Assembly: GCF_900186865.1 (NCBI RefSeq)
Contig: NZ_LT906480.1
Span: 1,010,001 to 1,074,000 of the forward strand
From: Stenotrophomonas maltophilia
GTDB taxonomy: Bacteria > Pseudomonadota > Gammaproteobacteria > Xanthomonadales > Xanthomonadaceae
Direction: 5' to 3'
Length of the DNA stretch: 64,000 nucleotides
Position numbers and translations under genes: made by a program. Of the stretch, positions 7,606 through 16,428 are shown piece after piece. The notes under the pieces are model-generated. The model saw only the letters and a list, made by a program, of their open reading frames with translations. It had not been told where the DNA came from and did no database searches. Position 1 is the stretch's first letter. Every line of letters begins with the position of its first letter.

Positions 7606-8367
7606 CTACCAGGTCGTGTAGATCAACTCCCGCCGCTGCACTGCCTGCCGGCCGATCGTGTAGCGAATCGGCACCACTCGGCACCCGAACTGGCTGAACA
7701 CCTCCCGCATGGTCGGGTGGTCGTTGATCGTCAGGATGGCCGCGCCCCGCAGCCCAACCATCTGCCGGACCAGCTCCTGATACTGCTCCATCCCAAAGGG
7801 AGTGCCATACCCCTCAGTCTCCCAGTACGGCGGGTCGAGGAAGAACAGGGTATCGGTGGCATCGTACTTGGCCATGCACTGCTGCCAGGCCAGGTGCTCG
7901 ACGGTGACCTTGTGAAGCCGGAGGTGTGCGGCGCTCAGATCCTCCTCAATACGCAATAGATTGAGGCCCTTGCCGCCCCGTCCGAAACCTGGGGTCTGGC
8001 CGGTCGCCTTGCCCCCCCAAGCCAGTCGCTGAAGGTAGTAGAAGCGTGCAGCTCGCTGGATATCGGTGAGGGTGTCCGGATGCTGGAGCTGGCACCAACG
8101 GAACATTTCCCGGCTCGTCAGGGCCCATTTGAACTGCCGGACGAACTCTTCAAGGTGGTTGGCCACCACTCGGTACAGGCGTACCAGCTCGCCGTGGCAG
8201 TCATTCAGCACTTCTGCCTTGGCCGGCTCTCTCGCGAACAGGAGAGCAGCTCCGCCGGCAAAGGCCTCGACGTAGGTTCGGTGGGGGGCATCGGCCACCA
8301 GGGGCAGCAGGTGGGGCAGCAGGCGGGTCTTCCCGCCCGGCCAGGGGAACAGCGTGGTCGTCTTCAT
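7606..8367 (-). CDS. DNA N6-adenine methylase (Dam / D12 class)
   Basis: A 253-residue protein with the hallmarks of D12-class adenine methyltransferases. The AdoMet-binding motif FPWPGGKTRLL is near the N-terminus, YVEAFAGGAALLF follows, and the catalytic DPPYW is at about residues 178-182. It would transfer a methyl group from S-adenosylmethionine to adenine N6 in a short target. The length is normal for the family. It is the last gene of the late region, beside the right end, the same place as the mom modification gene of Mu. Protection of progeny DNA from host restriction is the likely role. Target specificity cannot be read from the sequence. Confidence 0.88.
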   Translation of the reverse strand: MKTTTLFPWPGGKTRLLPHLLPLVADAPHRTYVEAFAGGAALLFAREPAKAEVLNDCHGELVRLYRVVANHLEEFVRQFKWALTSREMFRWCQLQHPDTLTDIQRAARFYYLQRLAWGGKATGQTPGFGRGGKGLNLLRIEEDLSAAHLRLHKVTVEHLAWQQCMAKYDATDTLFFLDPPYWETEGYGTPFGMEQYQELVRQMVGLRGAAILTINDHPTMREVFSQFGCRVVPIRYTIGRQAVQRRELIYTTW

Positions 8368-8513
8368 TCTCAGCCTCTGCGATGGGTCTGGGCGAGGCTT
8401 GTCTCCCCCGCGCGGGGAGCAGGGCCTCGGCCAATAGCACGCGGGCTGTACGCGTGTGTTGCGGCGCCAGGTTGACAGTTCCAGCTGCCAGCCTGGCGCC
8501 CTGTTCTAGTCAA

Positions 8514-9260
8514 CTAACGAGCGATACGGAAAGCACGGACGTCGATGTAGAGCCCATTGGAATCAGCGCTACTGATTCGGTAGTCCATTGTCTGGCTGGG
8601 CGACAGCACAAGGTCGAAGAACTGACCTACACCGCCTGCGGTCGGCACGCCGAAAAGCTCGGCTGCTACGCCTGGCACGGAGAGGAGACCGAAGCCGCTC
8701 GACATCGTATTGGTGAGGATCAGGCTGGCAGCAGTGGCCGTGGGAGGCACTGCGGCTGCCAGAGACACCGTGGTTCGGGTGGTGGCGGTGCCGTTGCTCA
8801 GGCAGCGCAGGGGCTGCGTGTTCGCGGGAATTCGATACTCAAAAGAGTCGTTCGTACCGACCTGGAACTGGATGATGTTGGAGGACGCGTCGGTTTTGAA
8901 GCTGCCAAGGTAGCGGCGTGAGGAGGCGCCGGTCTTGGCGCGGGCGGTCCCGCTGTAAGGAGCAGCCGGGGCGTCAGTAACAGCCTCGATCGCCGGCGTC
9001 GTGCCATTGAGGAACAGATAGACGTGGTACCACGTGTTGGCCGCAAGCGTCAGGCCGCTGAGGGTCAGCGCAGTCGGAACCTCGATAGCCTGCTGCAGCG
9101 AGGGAATCCAGGCGCTGCCGCTGGAAACTCGGAACGACTTCGGACCGACGTACTCCATGTTGAGGCCAAGGATGTGGCCCGCCATCGTCCATAGGGCGGC
9201 CCCGGCCGCGACCGAGGCCGCACTGGCGGCGGCGAGCTGGGAGAGTTTGACGTCAGGCAT
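8514..9260 (-). CDS. Putative tail-fibre or receptor-binding protein
   Basis: A 248-residue protein with no family that I recognise. The composition is rich in Ala, Thr, Ser and Gly, low in Cys, and predicted to be mostly beta, typical of phage tip and fibre proteins. The N-terminal 20 residues form an Ala-rich helix. It starts a few bases after the large tail-tip gene and is the last structural gene before the methylase, where host-recognition proteins commonly sit. The 146-bp gap behind it contains a GGCGCCAGG/CCTGGCGCC hairpin around 8463-8500. Confidence 0.5.
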   Translation of the reverse strand: MPDVKLSQLAAASAASVAAGAALWTMAGHILGLNMEYVGPKSFRVSSGSAWIPSLQQAIEVPTALTLSGLTLAANTWYHVYLFLNGTTPAIEAVTDAPAAPYSGTARAKTGASSRRYLGSFKTDASSNIIQFQVGTNDSFEYRIPANTQPLRCLSNGTATTRTTVSLAAAVPPTATAASLILTNTMSSGFGLLSVPGVAAELFGVPTAGGVGQFFDLVLSPSQTMDYRISSADSNGLYIDVRAFRIAR

Positions 9261-9265
9261 TGGGG

Positions 9266-11530
9266 TTACTCCAGGATGATCGGGTCGCCGGCTTCCGTGA
9301 CGATGCGGTCGCCCGCCTCGGTCACAAGCTGTGCGCGGTATAGGAAGGTGTGTTGCAGGCGCTGCCAGCTGGTGAAACCGGCTCGGACCGCCTCGATTTC
9401 CACGCGCAGCGTCTTGCCGCCGCTGCCGACCGGCGGCAGATAGCTGTCGGTCGTGGTCGTGATGCCAGCCTGCTCACGCACCAGGGTGTTCTGCAGGTAC
9501 CAGCGGGCGGTGTATGTAGTGCCTGGCTCTGGGCCGATGCTGGACTGTTCGGAGTCGACCAGCTGGTCGGCCTGCAGGAGGCGATCGCGGTGTGCCCAGG
9601 TGGCCACCACGGTACCGCCAGTGCCCCAGGCCTCGGCCGGGTACGCGTCGCCATTGATGCGCAAACGGCCCGGCGGGTACGGGCGGACGTGGCGCCGGCG
9701 CATCGTCAATGCGATCGCCGTGGCCAGGTCCGGGTTCAGTTCACCCTGGCTGGTGCGGGTGATCAGCTTGGCCTCGGGCGCCTCGTTGGCCAGGTACTCG
9801 CGACCATCGAAACCGACGTATTCATCGGTGAACAACACCCGCGAGCCCACCGCATGCTGCACTGGCACGGTGTCGACGCACCCACGGGCCACGGTCAGCG
9901 TCGCGGCCACCGGATCTATCGACACCACCCGGACCAGCTCGTCATCGATCAACGCTTCGCTGCCGACCTCAACGGCGTCCAGGCTGACTCCAGCGGCCAG
10001 CGAGATCGCAGTCGGCTCGCTCTTGGCAGGCATTGCGGTCGTGAGCAGGCCGGTGGGGGCGAAGTCGGCCGTACCGGCTTCGGCGAATGCAGCGTTGCCC
10101 AGGCGGGTCTGCAGGGTGTAGCCGAACGCCACCGAGGACGGCCGCACGCCGATCGAGGTCAGGTAGCCGACGTCTGGCGACAAGGCAGCAAGATCCGGCG
10201 CACCGAGCGTGGTGGCCAGGTCACGATAGCTCGCCTCCTGCAGGCGTTGCACCGTGACCGGTTTGGGTTTGGTATCCGGCTCGACCCAGGCGCTATCAGA
10301 GGGCTGGATGTAACTGGCAGCCGCCATGCCGGCAACGTCCTGGCCAACGGTCAGCACCACGGCCGTTTCGGTCTGCGTGCCTTCGTCGACGTCCAGAATG
10401 CGCACTGGCATGCGGGCCACGCCACGCCGTGGCCACGACAGCGCACGCACCTGACCACGTTCGAAGGGGCCAGCATCGCGCCGCACCCGGATCTTCACCC
10501 TGCAGGGCAGGCTGCTCACCGCCGCCACCTCGCGCGCCGCGACGCGGCCGGCGAGCGTGGCATTCCACAGGCCTGGATAGCTCTTGCGGCTGCTGACCAC
10601 ACGGCCCTGGGCCTGCACGCTGGCGAGATTCTGATAGGTGACCGCAGCATCCTTGTTGGTGGCGATATCGCGATAGACCACTGTGATCTCGTTGACGCTG
10701 TTCTCCAGCATCGGCTGCTGCCACTCCATCATCTCGATGATCTGGCCAGGACCGATCTCTGGCAGAGTGGCCGGGTCATAGTCCGGCCGCACCAGCACCA
10801 GCTTGGTCAGACCTGTCACCGGATCTTCAATGCGCATGCCGCCGATGTGGTCGCACACCATGTCCATGAACTCACCGGCGGGCACCGACCTGGACCACTT
10901 CAGGCACAAGCCCAGACCTTCATCCTTGAGCACCTGCGCGGCGGCAAGGAAGCTGGCTTCGTCAATCACCTCGATTGGGTGCCCCATACCCTCAGTGCGG
11001 ACCTGGTAGATGATGTGGGCCGGGTTCATACCTTCATCGATCTGCACCAGGCCGCCCTGCCATAGGCCCTTCTTCCAGCCAGCGCGCCAGCGCGAAACCT
11101 TCTTGGTCCAGTTCTTGATGTAGGGGTTCATGGCCGACACCTGGCCATTGAACACACTTGTGAACAGCCCCCGAGCCGCCGGCCACGGCCCAGGCACCAG
11201 CGACTGCAGGTAGGCGCTGGGCATCTGTGTAGGTTCGCCCATGCGCACCTCCAGTTTGCCGACGATCCCGCCTTCACCCTTGTCGCCGCCAAACACTTCG
11301 GGGGCAAGAATCGTGATGGTTCGCGAGGAGGTAATCGGCCCCGTGGCCGGCACCGTGAGCGGCACGTTGATGCCGAACACTTTGGTCCAGGCGGTCTGCA
11401 CGTTACCGTCCCACACCATCCGATCGCCGACGCGGATCTCCCGCAAGGCGTCGACCGGCCCGAGGCACTCGCCAAAGTAGATGCCCATGTAGTAGCGGTA
11501 GCCGACGGTCTGCTTCTTGCCACTACCCAC
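9266..11530 (-). CDS. Large tail-tip / host-specificity protein
   Basis: A 754-residue protein placed downstream of the DUF2163-type and other tip genes, in the position of the central tail-hub or host-specificity protein of lambda-like and B3/D3112-like phages. The first 400 residues look like a hub domain, with many Trp and charged residues (NWTKKVSRWRAGWKKG and similar). The C-terminal 150 residues are beta-rich with fibronectin-like character and end in a duplicated VTEAGD motif. It probably forms the tail tip that contacts the cell and opens the DNA channel. It overlaps the stop of the preceding 76-residue gene by a few bases, suggesting coupled translation. Confidence 0.7.
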   Translation of the reverse strand: MGSGKKQTVGYRYYMGIYFGECLGPVDALREIRVGDRMVWDGNVQTAWTKVFGINVPLTVPATGPITSSRTITILAPEVFGGDKGEGGIVGKLEVRMGEPTQMPSAYLQSLVPGPWPAARGLFTSVFNGQVSAMNPYIKNWTKKVSRWRAGWKKGLWQGGLVQIDEGMNPAHIIYQVRTEGMGHPIEVIDEASFLAAAQVLKDEGLGLCLKWSRSVPAGEFMDMVCDHIGGMRIEDPVTGLTKLVLVRPDYDPATLPEIGPGQIIEMMEWQQPMLENSVNEITVVYRDIATNKDAAVTYQNLASVQAQGRVVSSRKSYPGLWNATLAGRVAAREVAAVSSLPCRVKIRVRRDAGPFERGQVRALSWPRRGVARMPVRILDVDEGTQTETAVVLTVGQDVAGMAAASYIQPSDSAWVEPDTKPKPVTVQRLQEASYRDLATTLGAPDLAALSPDVGYLTSIGVRPSSVAFGYTLQTRLGNAAFAEAGTADFAPTGLLTTAMPAKSEPTAISLAAGVSLDAVEVGSEALIDDELVRVVSIDPVAATLTVARGCVDTVPVQHAVGSRVLFTDEYVGFDGREYLANEAPEAKLITRTSQGELNPDLATAIALTMRRRHVRPYPPGRLRINGDAYPAEAWGTGGTVVATWAHRDRLLQADQLVDSEQSSIGPEPGTTYTARWYLQNTLVREQAGITTTTDSYLPPVGSGGKTLRVEIEAVRAGFTSWQRLQHTFLYRAQLVTEAGDRIVTEAGDPIILE

Positions 11531-11753
11531 GGCTGGCCTCCTCGCGTGCTATCAGAGCCAGCCGCTGGGCGAAGGCATCGTCCAGGGCCTCGAACTGCTC
11601 GGCCGGCAGGCCTTCGTCCAGGAATTGGCGGAGATCCAGTCCATGCCGGTCCATCCAGGTACGGATGCCTGCAGCGCACAGCACGCCGTTACCCTCGCCA
11701 AGCTTTGCGGCGCGAGCATGGTCAACGGTGACCAGGACAGGGCGATTCATCAC
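11523..11753 (-). CDS. Small tail-module protein, unknown function
   Basis: A 76-residue protein that I do not recognise. It is mainly helical, with the sequence HGLDLRQFLDEGLPAEQF in the centre. It overlaps its neighbours by four and eight bases on either side, so it is translated as part of the tail-tip operon. The position between two tip genes suggests an assembly helper. There is no membrane segment or metal-binding motif. Confidence 0.6.
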   Translation of the reverse strand: MMNRPVLVTVDHARAAKLGEGNGVLCAAGIRTWMDRHGLDLRQFLDEGLPAEQFEALDDAFAQRLALIAREEASRG

Positions 11754-11980
11754 TTCTTGCCACCCTTGACCTTGATCGGCGTGGTGCGCAGATCCCCGTA
11801 GAACAGAACGTTCGGGTCATCGATCCAGTTCGTGCCGAAAACCATTGCGCACTCGCGACCGTCCTCTGCCGTGGGTACGTTGAAATCCTCCAGCGATGCC
11901 GGCTTCGGGACTGTAGGTTTTGGGCGCATCACGTAGCTGACGATCAGCGCCACGATCATTACGATGATTTGGACCCACAT
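11750..11980 (-). CDS. Small tail-module protein with N-terminal membrane helix
   Basis: A 76-residue protein. I chose the start at 11980 because a GAGGAG site lies six bases upstream. The longer frame to 12136 runs antiparallel through the neighbouring gene. Residues 3-18 are strongly hydrophobic and would span the membrane. The rest contains a GRECAMVFGTNWIDDPNVLFYGD segment typical of the small gene before the hub protein in B3/D3112-like tail modules. It may help insert the tip or act in the tail channel. The role is inferred from position only. Confidence 0.6.
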   Translation of the reverse strand: MWVQIIVMIVALIVSYVMRPKPTVPKPASLEDFNVPTAEDGRECAMVFGTNWIDDPNVLFYGDLRTTPIKVKGGKK

Positions 11981-11990
11981 GGGAGGCTCC

Positions 11991-12773
11991 TCAGAAGATG
12001 GGGTCAGGGCCGAAGGGGTTTTTCTTCGGGATCGTGTGTTGGCCACCGAAGTTGAGCGAGTTGTTGAACTTTTCGTGGCACACCGATAGCGCGTGGCCGC
12101 AACCGGGATAGGCCGAAACAAGTTCACCGGCAGCAAGCGGCGCAGCGGTCAGCAGGGTCAGTACCGGACCTACATGACCGACGACAAAGCGGTACTCAGT
12201 GGCGGTGCCCCTTTTCCACTTGATGAAGCCGCCCACGAACCAGCCATCCGGCTTGGTAGCAAAGGCATTGGAAGTGACCGTCTGCGTGGATGCGGCCGAC
12301 AACACGCCATCGATCCGGAAAGCCTCTGCATTGAGTCCGCAGTCTTCGTCGAACAGCGCAAAGGGGCACGGGCCTTGCCAGCAGCGGCGCAGGCCATTGG
12401 TGGCAGCTGCGCCGATGTTGCTCTGGCAGGTCAGCACAAGGTCGTTCTGACGTTCGTTGAAGTCGCTCAACACGCCATTCCACGTGTCGCGGATGACGCC
12501 ATCGCTCTTGCGCACCCTGCGCCAACGCACCGTGATCCGTTCAGTCGGTGCGAACGGGCGAAGCAGCGATGCCAGGGGCAGCGACAGCGGTACCGTCAAC
12601 TCCAGATTCGACCGGGCCTCCTGCGCCGACTGCCCCAAGCGGCCGCGCTTGATGGCCACGGGGCTGAACTGCTGCGAGTCGTAGAATTCTGCGCTATCGC
12701 TGGAGGTGTAGCGCCAGCGCTGAGATCCGCGGCCGAACTCGTACAGCTCCACATGGCGGGAAAACAGGCTCAC
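11991..12773 (-). CDS. DUF2163 / phage BR0599-family tail protein
   Basis: A 260-residue protein with the features of the BR0599 family. These are an N-terminal beta domain (YTSSDSAEFYDSQQF), a central RRCWQGPCPFALFDEDCG segment and a C-terminal GCGHALSVCHEKFNNSLNFGG motif, both Cys-containing. Members are tail-tip structural proteins of siphoviruses and gene transfer agents and lie between the tape measure and the hub. It overlaps the preceding gene by four bases, consistent with coupled translation. Confidence 0.8.
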   Translation of the reverse strand: MSLFSRHVELYEFGRGSQRWRYTSSDSAEFYDSQQFSPVAIKRGRLGQSAQEARSNLELTVPLSLPLASLLRPFAPTERITVRWRRVRKSDGVIRDTWNGVLSDFNERQNDLVLTCQSNIGAAATNGLRRCWQGPCPFALFDEDCGLNAEAFRIDGVLSAASTQTVTSNAFATKPDGWFVGGFIKWKRGTATEYRFVVGHVGPVLTLLTAAPLAAGELVSAYPGCGHALSVCHEKFNNSLNFGGQHTIPKKNPFGPDPIF

Positions 12774-14470
12774 GATTCACCTTCCTCGGCACCGATGCCG
12801 GCAAAGGACACCTTGCAGCGAGCCAGCCCTTCGCCGTCGGTTTCATGGGACAGCTCGACGGTGTCGGAGCTGAGGCGGGCCAGCATCATCCAACTGATCA
12901 GGCGAATGGCTGCAGGCTGCAGGGCGATACCGTGGGGCACGTCCAACTGCAGAAACTCGCGCTGCGGATCAAGTTCGGTGGCCTGGACCAGCTGGCGGTA
13001 GAGAACCTGGCCATTGAACAGCTCGATGCGCAGATGGCGGCGGCCGGGCTGAGCGCGCCCGAAGCGCGACACGCCTGCCCAAGCCACCACGATGCCACCG
13101 GAGGTGGCCAAGGCGGGCTCGATCAGCTCCAGATCATCGGCCCAGGACGGTACCCACAGTGCGGCCGCGCGCCCCTGCAGCCAGTACAGCAGGCTGCGCA
13201 GGTTGACCTGCTCGGCGCGGCCCCACGTCTGCCAAGCATGGGTCTGCACCGGCCAGGCCTTGCCCGTGAAGTCATCGATCGCGATCGGACCGATGTCCCC
13301 ATCGATCACGACCAACTGCCGGCCGAATTCAGCGGTCGGCGATTGGTCCAGGTCAGGCCGTTGCTCAAGTACCGGTCGACCGCGATAGGTGACCGCCGGC
13401 GCGACAGAAGGCCAGTCGCAAGTTTCTACGGCCGTCAGGCGAACGGTGGAGCGCACAGCCTGGTCGGTCAGGCGCTCCAGGCTGGGTGTTTCTGCAAGGC
13501 GCGCTGTCCTGCAGGGCAACACCCGCGTGCCTGGCGCCCAGGCGTTGGCAGTAGGTCGAGCCAGCTGCAGGGCGTTGCTGGCAATGCCAGCGACCTCGAC
13601 CAGTTCATAGGTGGTGACGTCCCGCCAGAGCATCGCCAGGCCGCCCTGCCGATAGTCTCGCTGGGTGGCGGCCGGTACCGGAATGGACTGCACGCCCAGT
13701 GCCAGGCGCGACTGCAGCCAGGACACGTCATTCCAGATGGGCAGCGCCCAGGTACGTGCCGACCAGTCGAACAACGCGTGCTCCAGCACTTGACGCTCGC
13801 GGCGATCGGCCAGGACGCTGAATTCCCAGGAGCGTCGCGGGGAGCCGCGAAGGGGGAAGCGCGCCTCGCCACCGCTGGCGGCCTGCTGAACGTCGGTTGC
13901 CCACGCCAGAGTCTCCGACACCGGCCGGGACCAATCTGGCGGCAACATCCACGCCGACATGCGATTGCCGGTGATTGTGACTGTGCGGCTGCCCAGGGCC
14001 ACGAAGTCGTAGGACAGCGTGGCCGCGATGACGGGCGGCCCCTCGGTAGTGATCGACAGCTGCCACCTGCGCAGCTGCAGCGGCGCGAACGTCAGCGGCG
14101 GCGTGCCTGGCCCCACCAGTTCGACACCCTCGCCATTCTCCAGCACCACCGAGGCCAAGGTCTGAGGCTGCAGATAGGCGTTCCAGACCTGCACAAATCG
14201 CACCTGGTTGGTCACCAGATTACCGAGGTCAATGCGCAGCGGCAGGATGTGGATTCGGTGGTACCAGTCATCGAAGGAGGTGCGCAGCGCGGGACCGGCC
14301 GAGCGCTGTTCGGGTTCGACAATGGTGGCCTCACGTGCCGGGCCCGCCAGCACGCGAGCGCTGGCAAGCGCGCCACGAAATGGCACTGGAATCCGCGTGC
14401 GTGCGATGTCCAGGTTCCGGCTTCGCCAGTTCGGCCCCGCGCTGATCGAGGTGGAAAGGAGAAGCGCCAT
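12770..14470 (-). CDS. Phage tail-tip protein (566 aa)
   Basis: A large beta-rich protein in the tip module, between two 324-residue proteins and the BR0599-family protein. I chose the ATG at 14470, which overlaps the previous stop (TGATG), over the longer frame from 14569, because the extension is antisense-like. Trp-rich segments (WYHRIHILPLRIDLG, WNDVSWLQSRLALGVQ) and many short beta motifs suggest a structural distal-tail protein like those of D3112/B3-type phages. No enzymatic motif is visible. Confidence 0.65.
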   Translation of the reverse strand: MALLLSTSISAGPNWRSRNLDIARTRIPVPFRGALASARVLAGPAREATIVEPEQRSAGPALRTSFDDWYHRIHILPLRIDLGNLVTNQVRFVQVWNAYLQPQTLASVVLENGEGVELVGPGTPPLTFAPLQLRRWQLSITTEGPPVIAATLSYDFVALGSRTVTITGNRMSAWMLPPDWSRPVSETLAWATDVQQAASGGEARFPLRGSPRRSWEFSVLADRRERQVLEHALFDWSARTWALPIWNDVSWLQSRLALGVQSIPVPAATQRDYRQGGLAMLWRDVTTYELVEVAGIASNALQLARPTANAWAPGTRVLPCRTARLAETPSLERLTDQAVRSTVRLTAVETCDWPSVAPAVTYRGRPVLEQRPDLDQSPTAEFGRQLVVIDGDIGPIAIDDFTGKAWPVQTHAWQTWGRAEQVNLRSLLYWLQGRAAALWVPSWADDLELIEPALATSGGIVVAWAGVSRFGRAQPGRRHLRIELFNGQVLYRQLVQATELDPQREFLQLDVPHGIALQPAAIRLISWMMLARLSSDTVELSHETDGEGLARCKVSFAGIGAEEGES

Positions 14471-15444
14471 CAGGACTTCCGGACTGCCCAGCCATAGGCG
14501 TTGCTTGCCGGAGGCTGGTTCGAACCGCTGGCCATCGTTAGCTTGCGTACCCACGGGAACACAACCCAAGTCTCAGCACCGATCGCGATCTCCTGCTCGG
14601 GTTCCAATTTTTCCAGGTAGCAGGCCCGCAGCCCGATCACCTCGCCGATCGGCGACAGGTTGGGGGTGGTTCCAGCTCGCCTGACCCACAACTGGATCGG
14701 GTGAAAGATGCTGCGACCGGAAAAGGTGTTCTCATCGGCGTTGCCTAACGCTCGGCCTAGCCAGAGGTGATCAATCGTTATGTCGTTGTATGACCCCTGG
14801 TAGCTCGGGCCAACGCCACTGCCAGCCTGACCCTCCGTGCCAAGTGACCCAGCATAGTTGTTGCAGATCATGTGGTAGCTATTGCTACGCCCGTCCTCGA
14901 TAGAGTCGGCCCGCACCTGTCCGCAACCCAACCCGGTGGTGTATCCAAACAGCACCACCGTTGGGGCGTTGGTACCGATCACACCACTGGAGCTGGTGTT
15001 CAGTGGCCAGTATGTGCCATCGACATAGGTACCACCTTCGTAGGCTCCAGCCTTGGCAAGAACCCCAAATGCATGATGCCGATACTCGCCGGCGGTGGCC
15101 TGGGCGATGGCGACGTGGATCGCGGTGCCATTGGCGAACAGCTTCACACGCGGGAACGGACCGACCAGCCCGAGGGTCGACACGCCACGTGGAGACGGCA
15201 GAGGCTGCGACGCAGGATCGAGCGCGCCGTTGTACCCGACGGACAGGCGCGACTGCAGGCTGAGCTGATCGGTGTTGAACAGGTGAACGTAGTCGGACAC
15301 GCCAGGGATGCGAACGGTGGCAGTACGATTTGCCCCGGTCACATTGTTGCGTTCAACGGTCCAGCCATTGGCCTGCGCAAATTGCACTACAAGGTCGATC
15401 AGGGTCTGCACATTGGGGACGTTGCTGAATTCGGCGTAGGCCAT
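14470..15444 (-). CDS. Minor tail protein A of a probable paralogous pair (324 aa)
   Basis: A 324-residue protein beginning MAYAEFSNVPNVQTLIDLVVQFAQANGW (start at 15444; the frame upstream is shadow). It has the same length as the next gene. Both show a short helical N-terminus, a Gly/Asn-rich beta middle, a Q-W-V segment (HPIQLWV) in the C-terminal third and a closing beta region. I infer a duplicated tail-tip component. No recognised domain is present. It sits between the tape-measure side and the 566-residue tip protein. Confidence 0.6.
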   Translation of the reverse strand: MAYAEFSNVPNVQTLIDLVVQFAQANGWTVERNNVTGANRTATVRIPGVSDYVHLFNTDQLSLQSRLSVGYNGALDPASQPLPSPRGVSTLGLVGPFPRVKLFANGTAIHVAIAQATAGEYRHHAFGVLAKAGAYEGGTYVDGTYWPLNTSSSGVIGTNAPTVVLFGYTTGLGCGQVRADSIEDGRSNSYHMICNNYAGSLGTEGQAGSGVGPSYQGSYNDITIDHLWLGRALGNADENTFSGRSIFHPIQLWVRRAGTTPNLSPIGEVIGLRACYLEKLEPEQEIAIGAETWVVFPWVRKLTMASGSNQPPASNAYGWAVRKS

Positions 15445-15451
15445 CTCTACA

Positions 15452-16426
15452 TCACTCCAAGGAAAACGCGGCGAACTCGCCAGAGCCGGTGCGGTACACG
15501 TTAGGCACCACCAGGTGGTCAACACCGCCCACCGCTGCCACCTGCTCCGCCGTTGCACCGAAGGACGGGGTGTAGAAGACGCCGTCGAAGCTGCCATAGA
15601 ACTGTCCCTTCTCAGGCATTTGGCTGTCGGGAGAAGATCTGTCGGTGAGGCTGCCGCCCCACGCAAAGCCCGCCAACTGACCGCGCTGTACCCAGCGCTG
15701 CCCGTCCAGGCAGTTGCGCACGTTCTGGTTGCAGATTGTCTTTGCCCACGGCAGGCTCATACGCCCGGTAGTGAGAGATCCGTTCAGAGCGAGGTTGCGG
15801 ATCGGAACCCAAGCCTGCATTGGCGAGAACAGATACGCTTGGCTGCGATTGGTGTTGTTCGTACCGTCTGCGTTGGGGCTCCAGAAATTGGAATGCTCGT
15901 AGCCATCCGACGAGGCCAGGTAGTTCCGCTCCAGGCACGATCCCCCGATGAAAAGCGGGTAGCTCCAGTCGGCTGGCAGATGGTCGGTCAAGATGAAGCC
16001 GGCGTAGACGGCGTCGTAGCGGCCGTTGATTCGCGTGATGACCTTGAAGCAACGGCCATTGGCAACGAACCAGTACTTGATCGGCGAGTTGACGCCCAGC
16101 AGCGCTACCGGATTTGAATTGGAGCCAGGAGGATCCACGCGCGGCTGCGCCGGGTTGTAGCCGGTGTGACCAAAGACCGCCATGTTGTAGAAGGCGCTGG
16201 CGGGCACCACCCATGCCTGCAGAGACACGTAGATCTCATCCTCGCCCGCCAGACCTCGGCCCTTCAGTGACACAAAATCGTTGGCCGCGATCGGACCGCT
16301 GGCCACGCCACCCACCACCTGCCATTGCTGGTTCGCCGCCACCAGGGCGGCATTGGTGGTCAGGAAGTCCCGCAGGCGGGCCATGAGGTCGGTGATGTTG
16401 GCGGCGGTGTCCGTTGCCCAGGCCAT
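15452..16426 (-). CDS. Minor tail protein B of a probable paralogous pair (324 aa)
   Basis: A 324-residue protein beginning MAWATDTAANITDLMARLRDF, directly behind the tape measure with a 2-bp gap. The start at 16426 follows the tape-measure stop. The layout mirrors the next gene: a helical start, then long beta segments (YVSLQAWVVPASAFYNMAVFGHTG) and SPMQAWVPIRNL in the C-terminal third. It is probably a distal tail component that joins the tube to the tip. Function is assigned by position only. Confidence 0.6.
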   Translation of the reverse strand: MAWATDTAANITDLMARLRDFLTTNAALVAANQQWQVVGGVASGPIAANDFVSLKGRGLAGEDEIYVSLQAWVVPASAFYNMAVFGHTGYNPAQPRVDPPGSNSNPVALLGVNSPIKYWFVANGRCFKVITRINGRYDAVYAGFILTDHLPADWSYPLFIGGSCLERNYLASSDGYEHSNFWSPNADGTNNTNRSQAYLFSPMQAWVPIRNLALNGSLTTGRMSLPWAKTICNQNVRNCLDGQRWVQRGQLAGFAWGGSLTDRSSPDSQMPEKGQFYGSFDGVFYTPSFGATAEQVAAVGGVDHLVVPNVYRTGSGEFAAFSLE

Positions 16427-16428
16427 GC

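Noticed and set aside
7491..7684. N-terminal 65 codons of the frame that opens at 7684
   Set aside because: These codons lie in phage DNA antisense to the methylase gene. The host gene's true beginning is at 46389.
9350..14497. Plus-strand frames of 571 and 550 codons
   Set aside because: They are shadows of the minus-strand tail genes, with Arg/His/Gln-rich low-complexity translation and no start signals.
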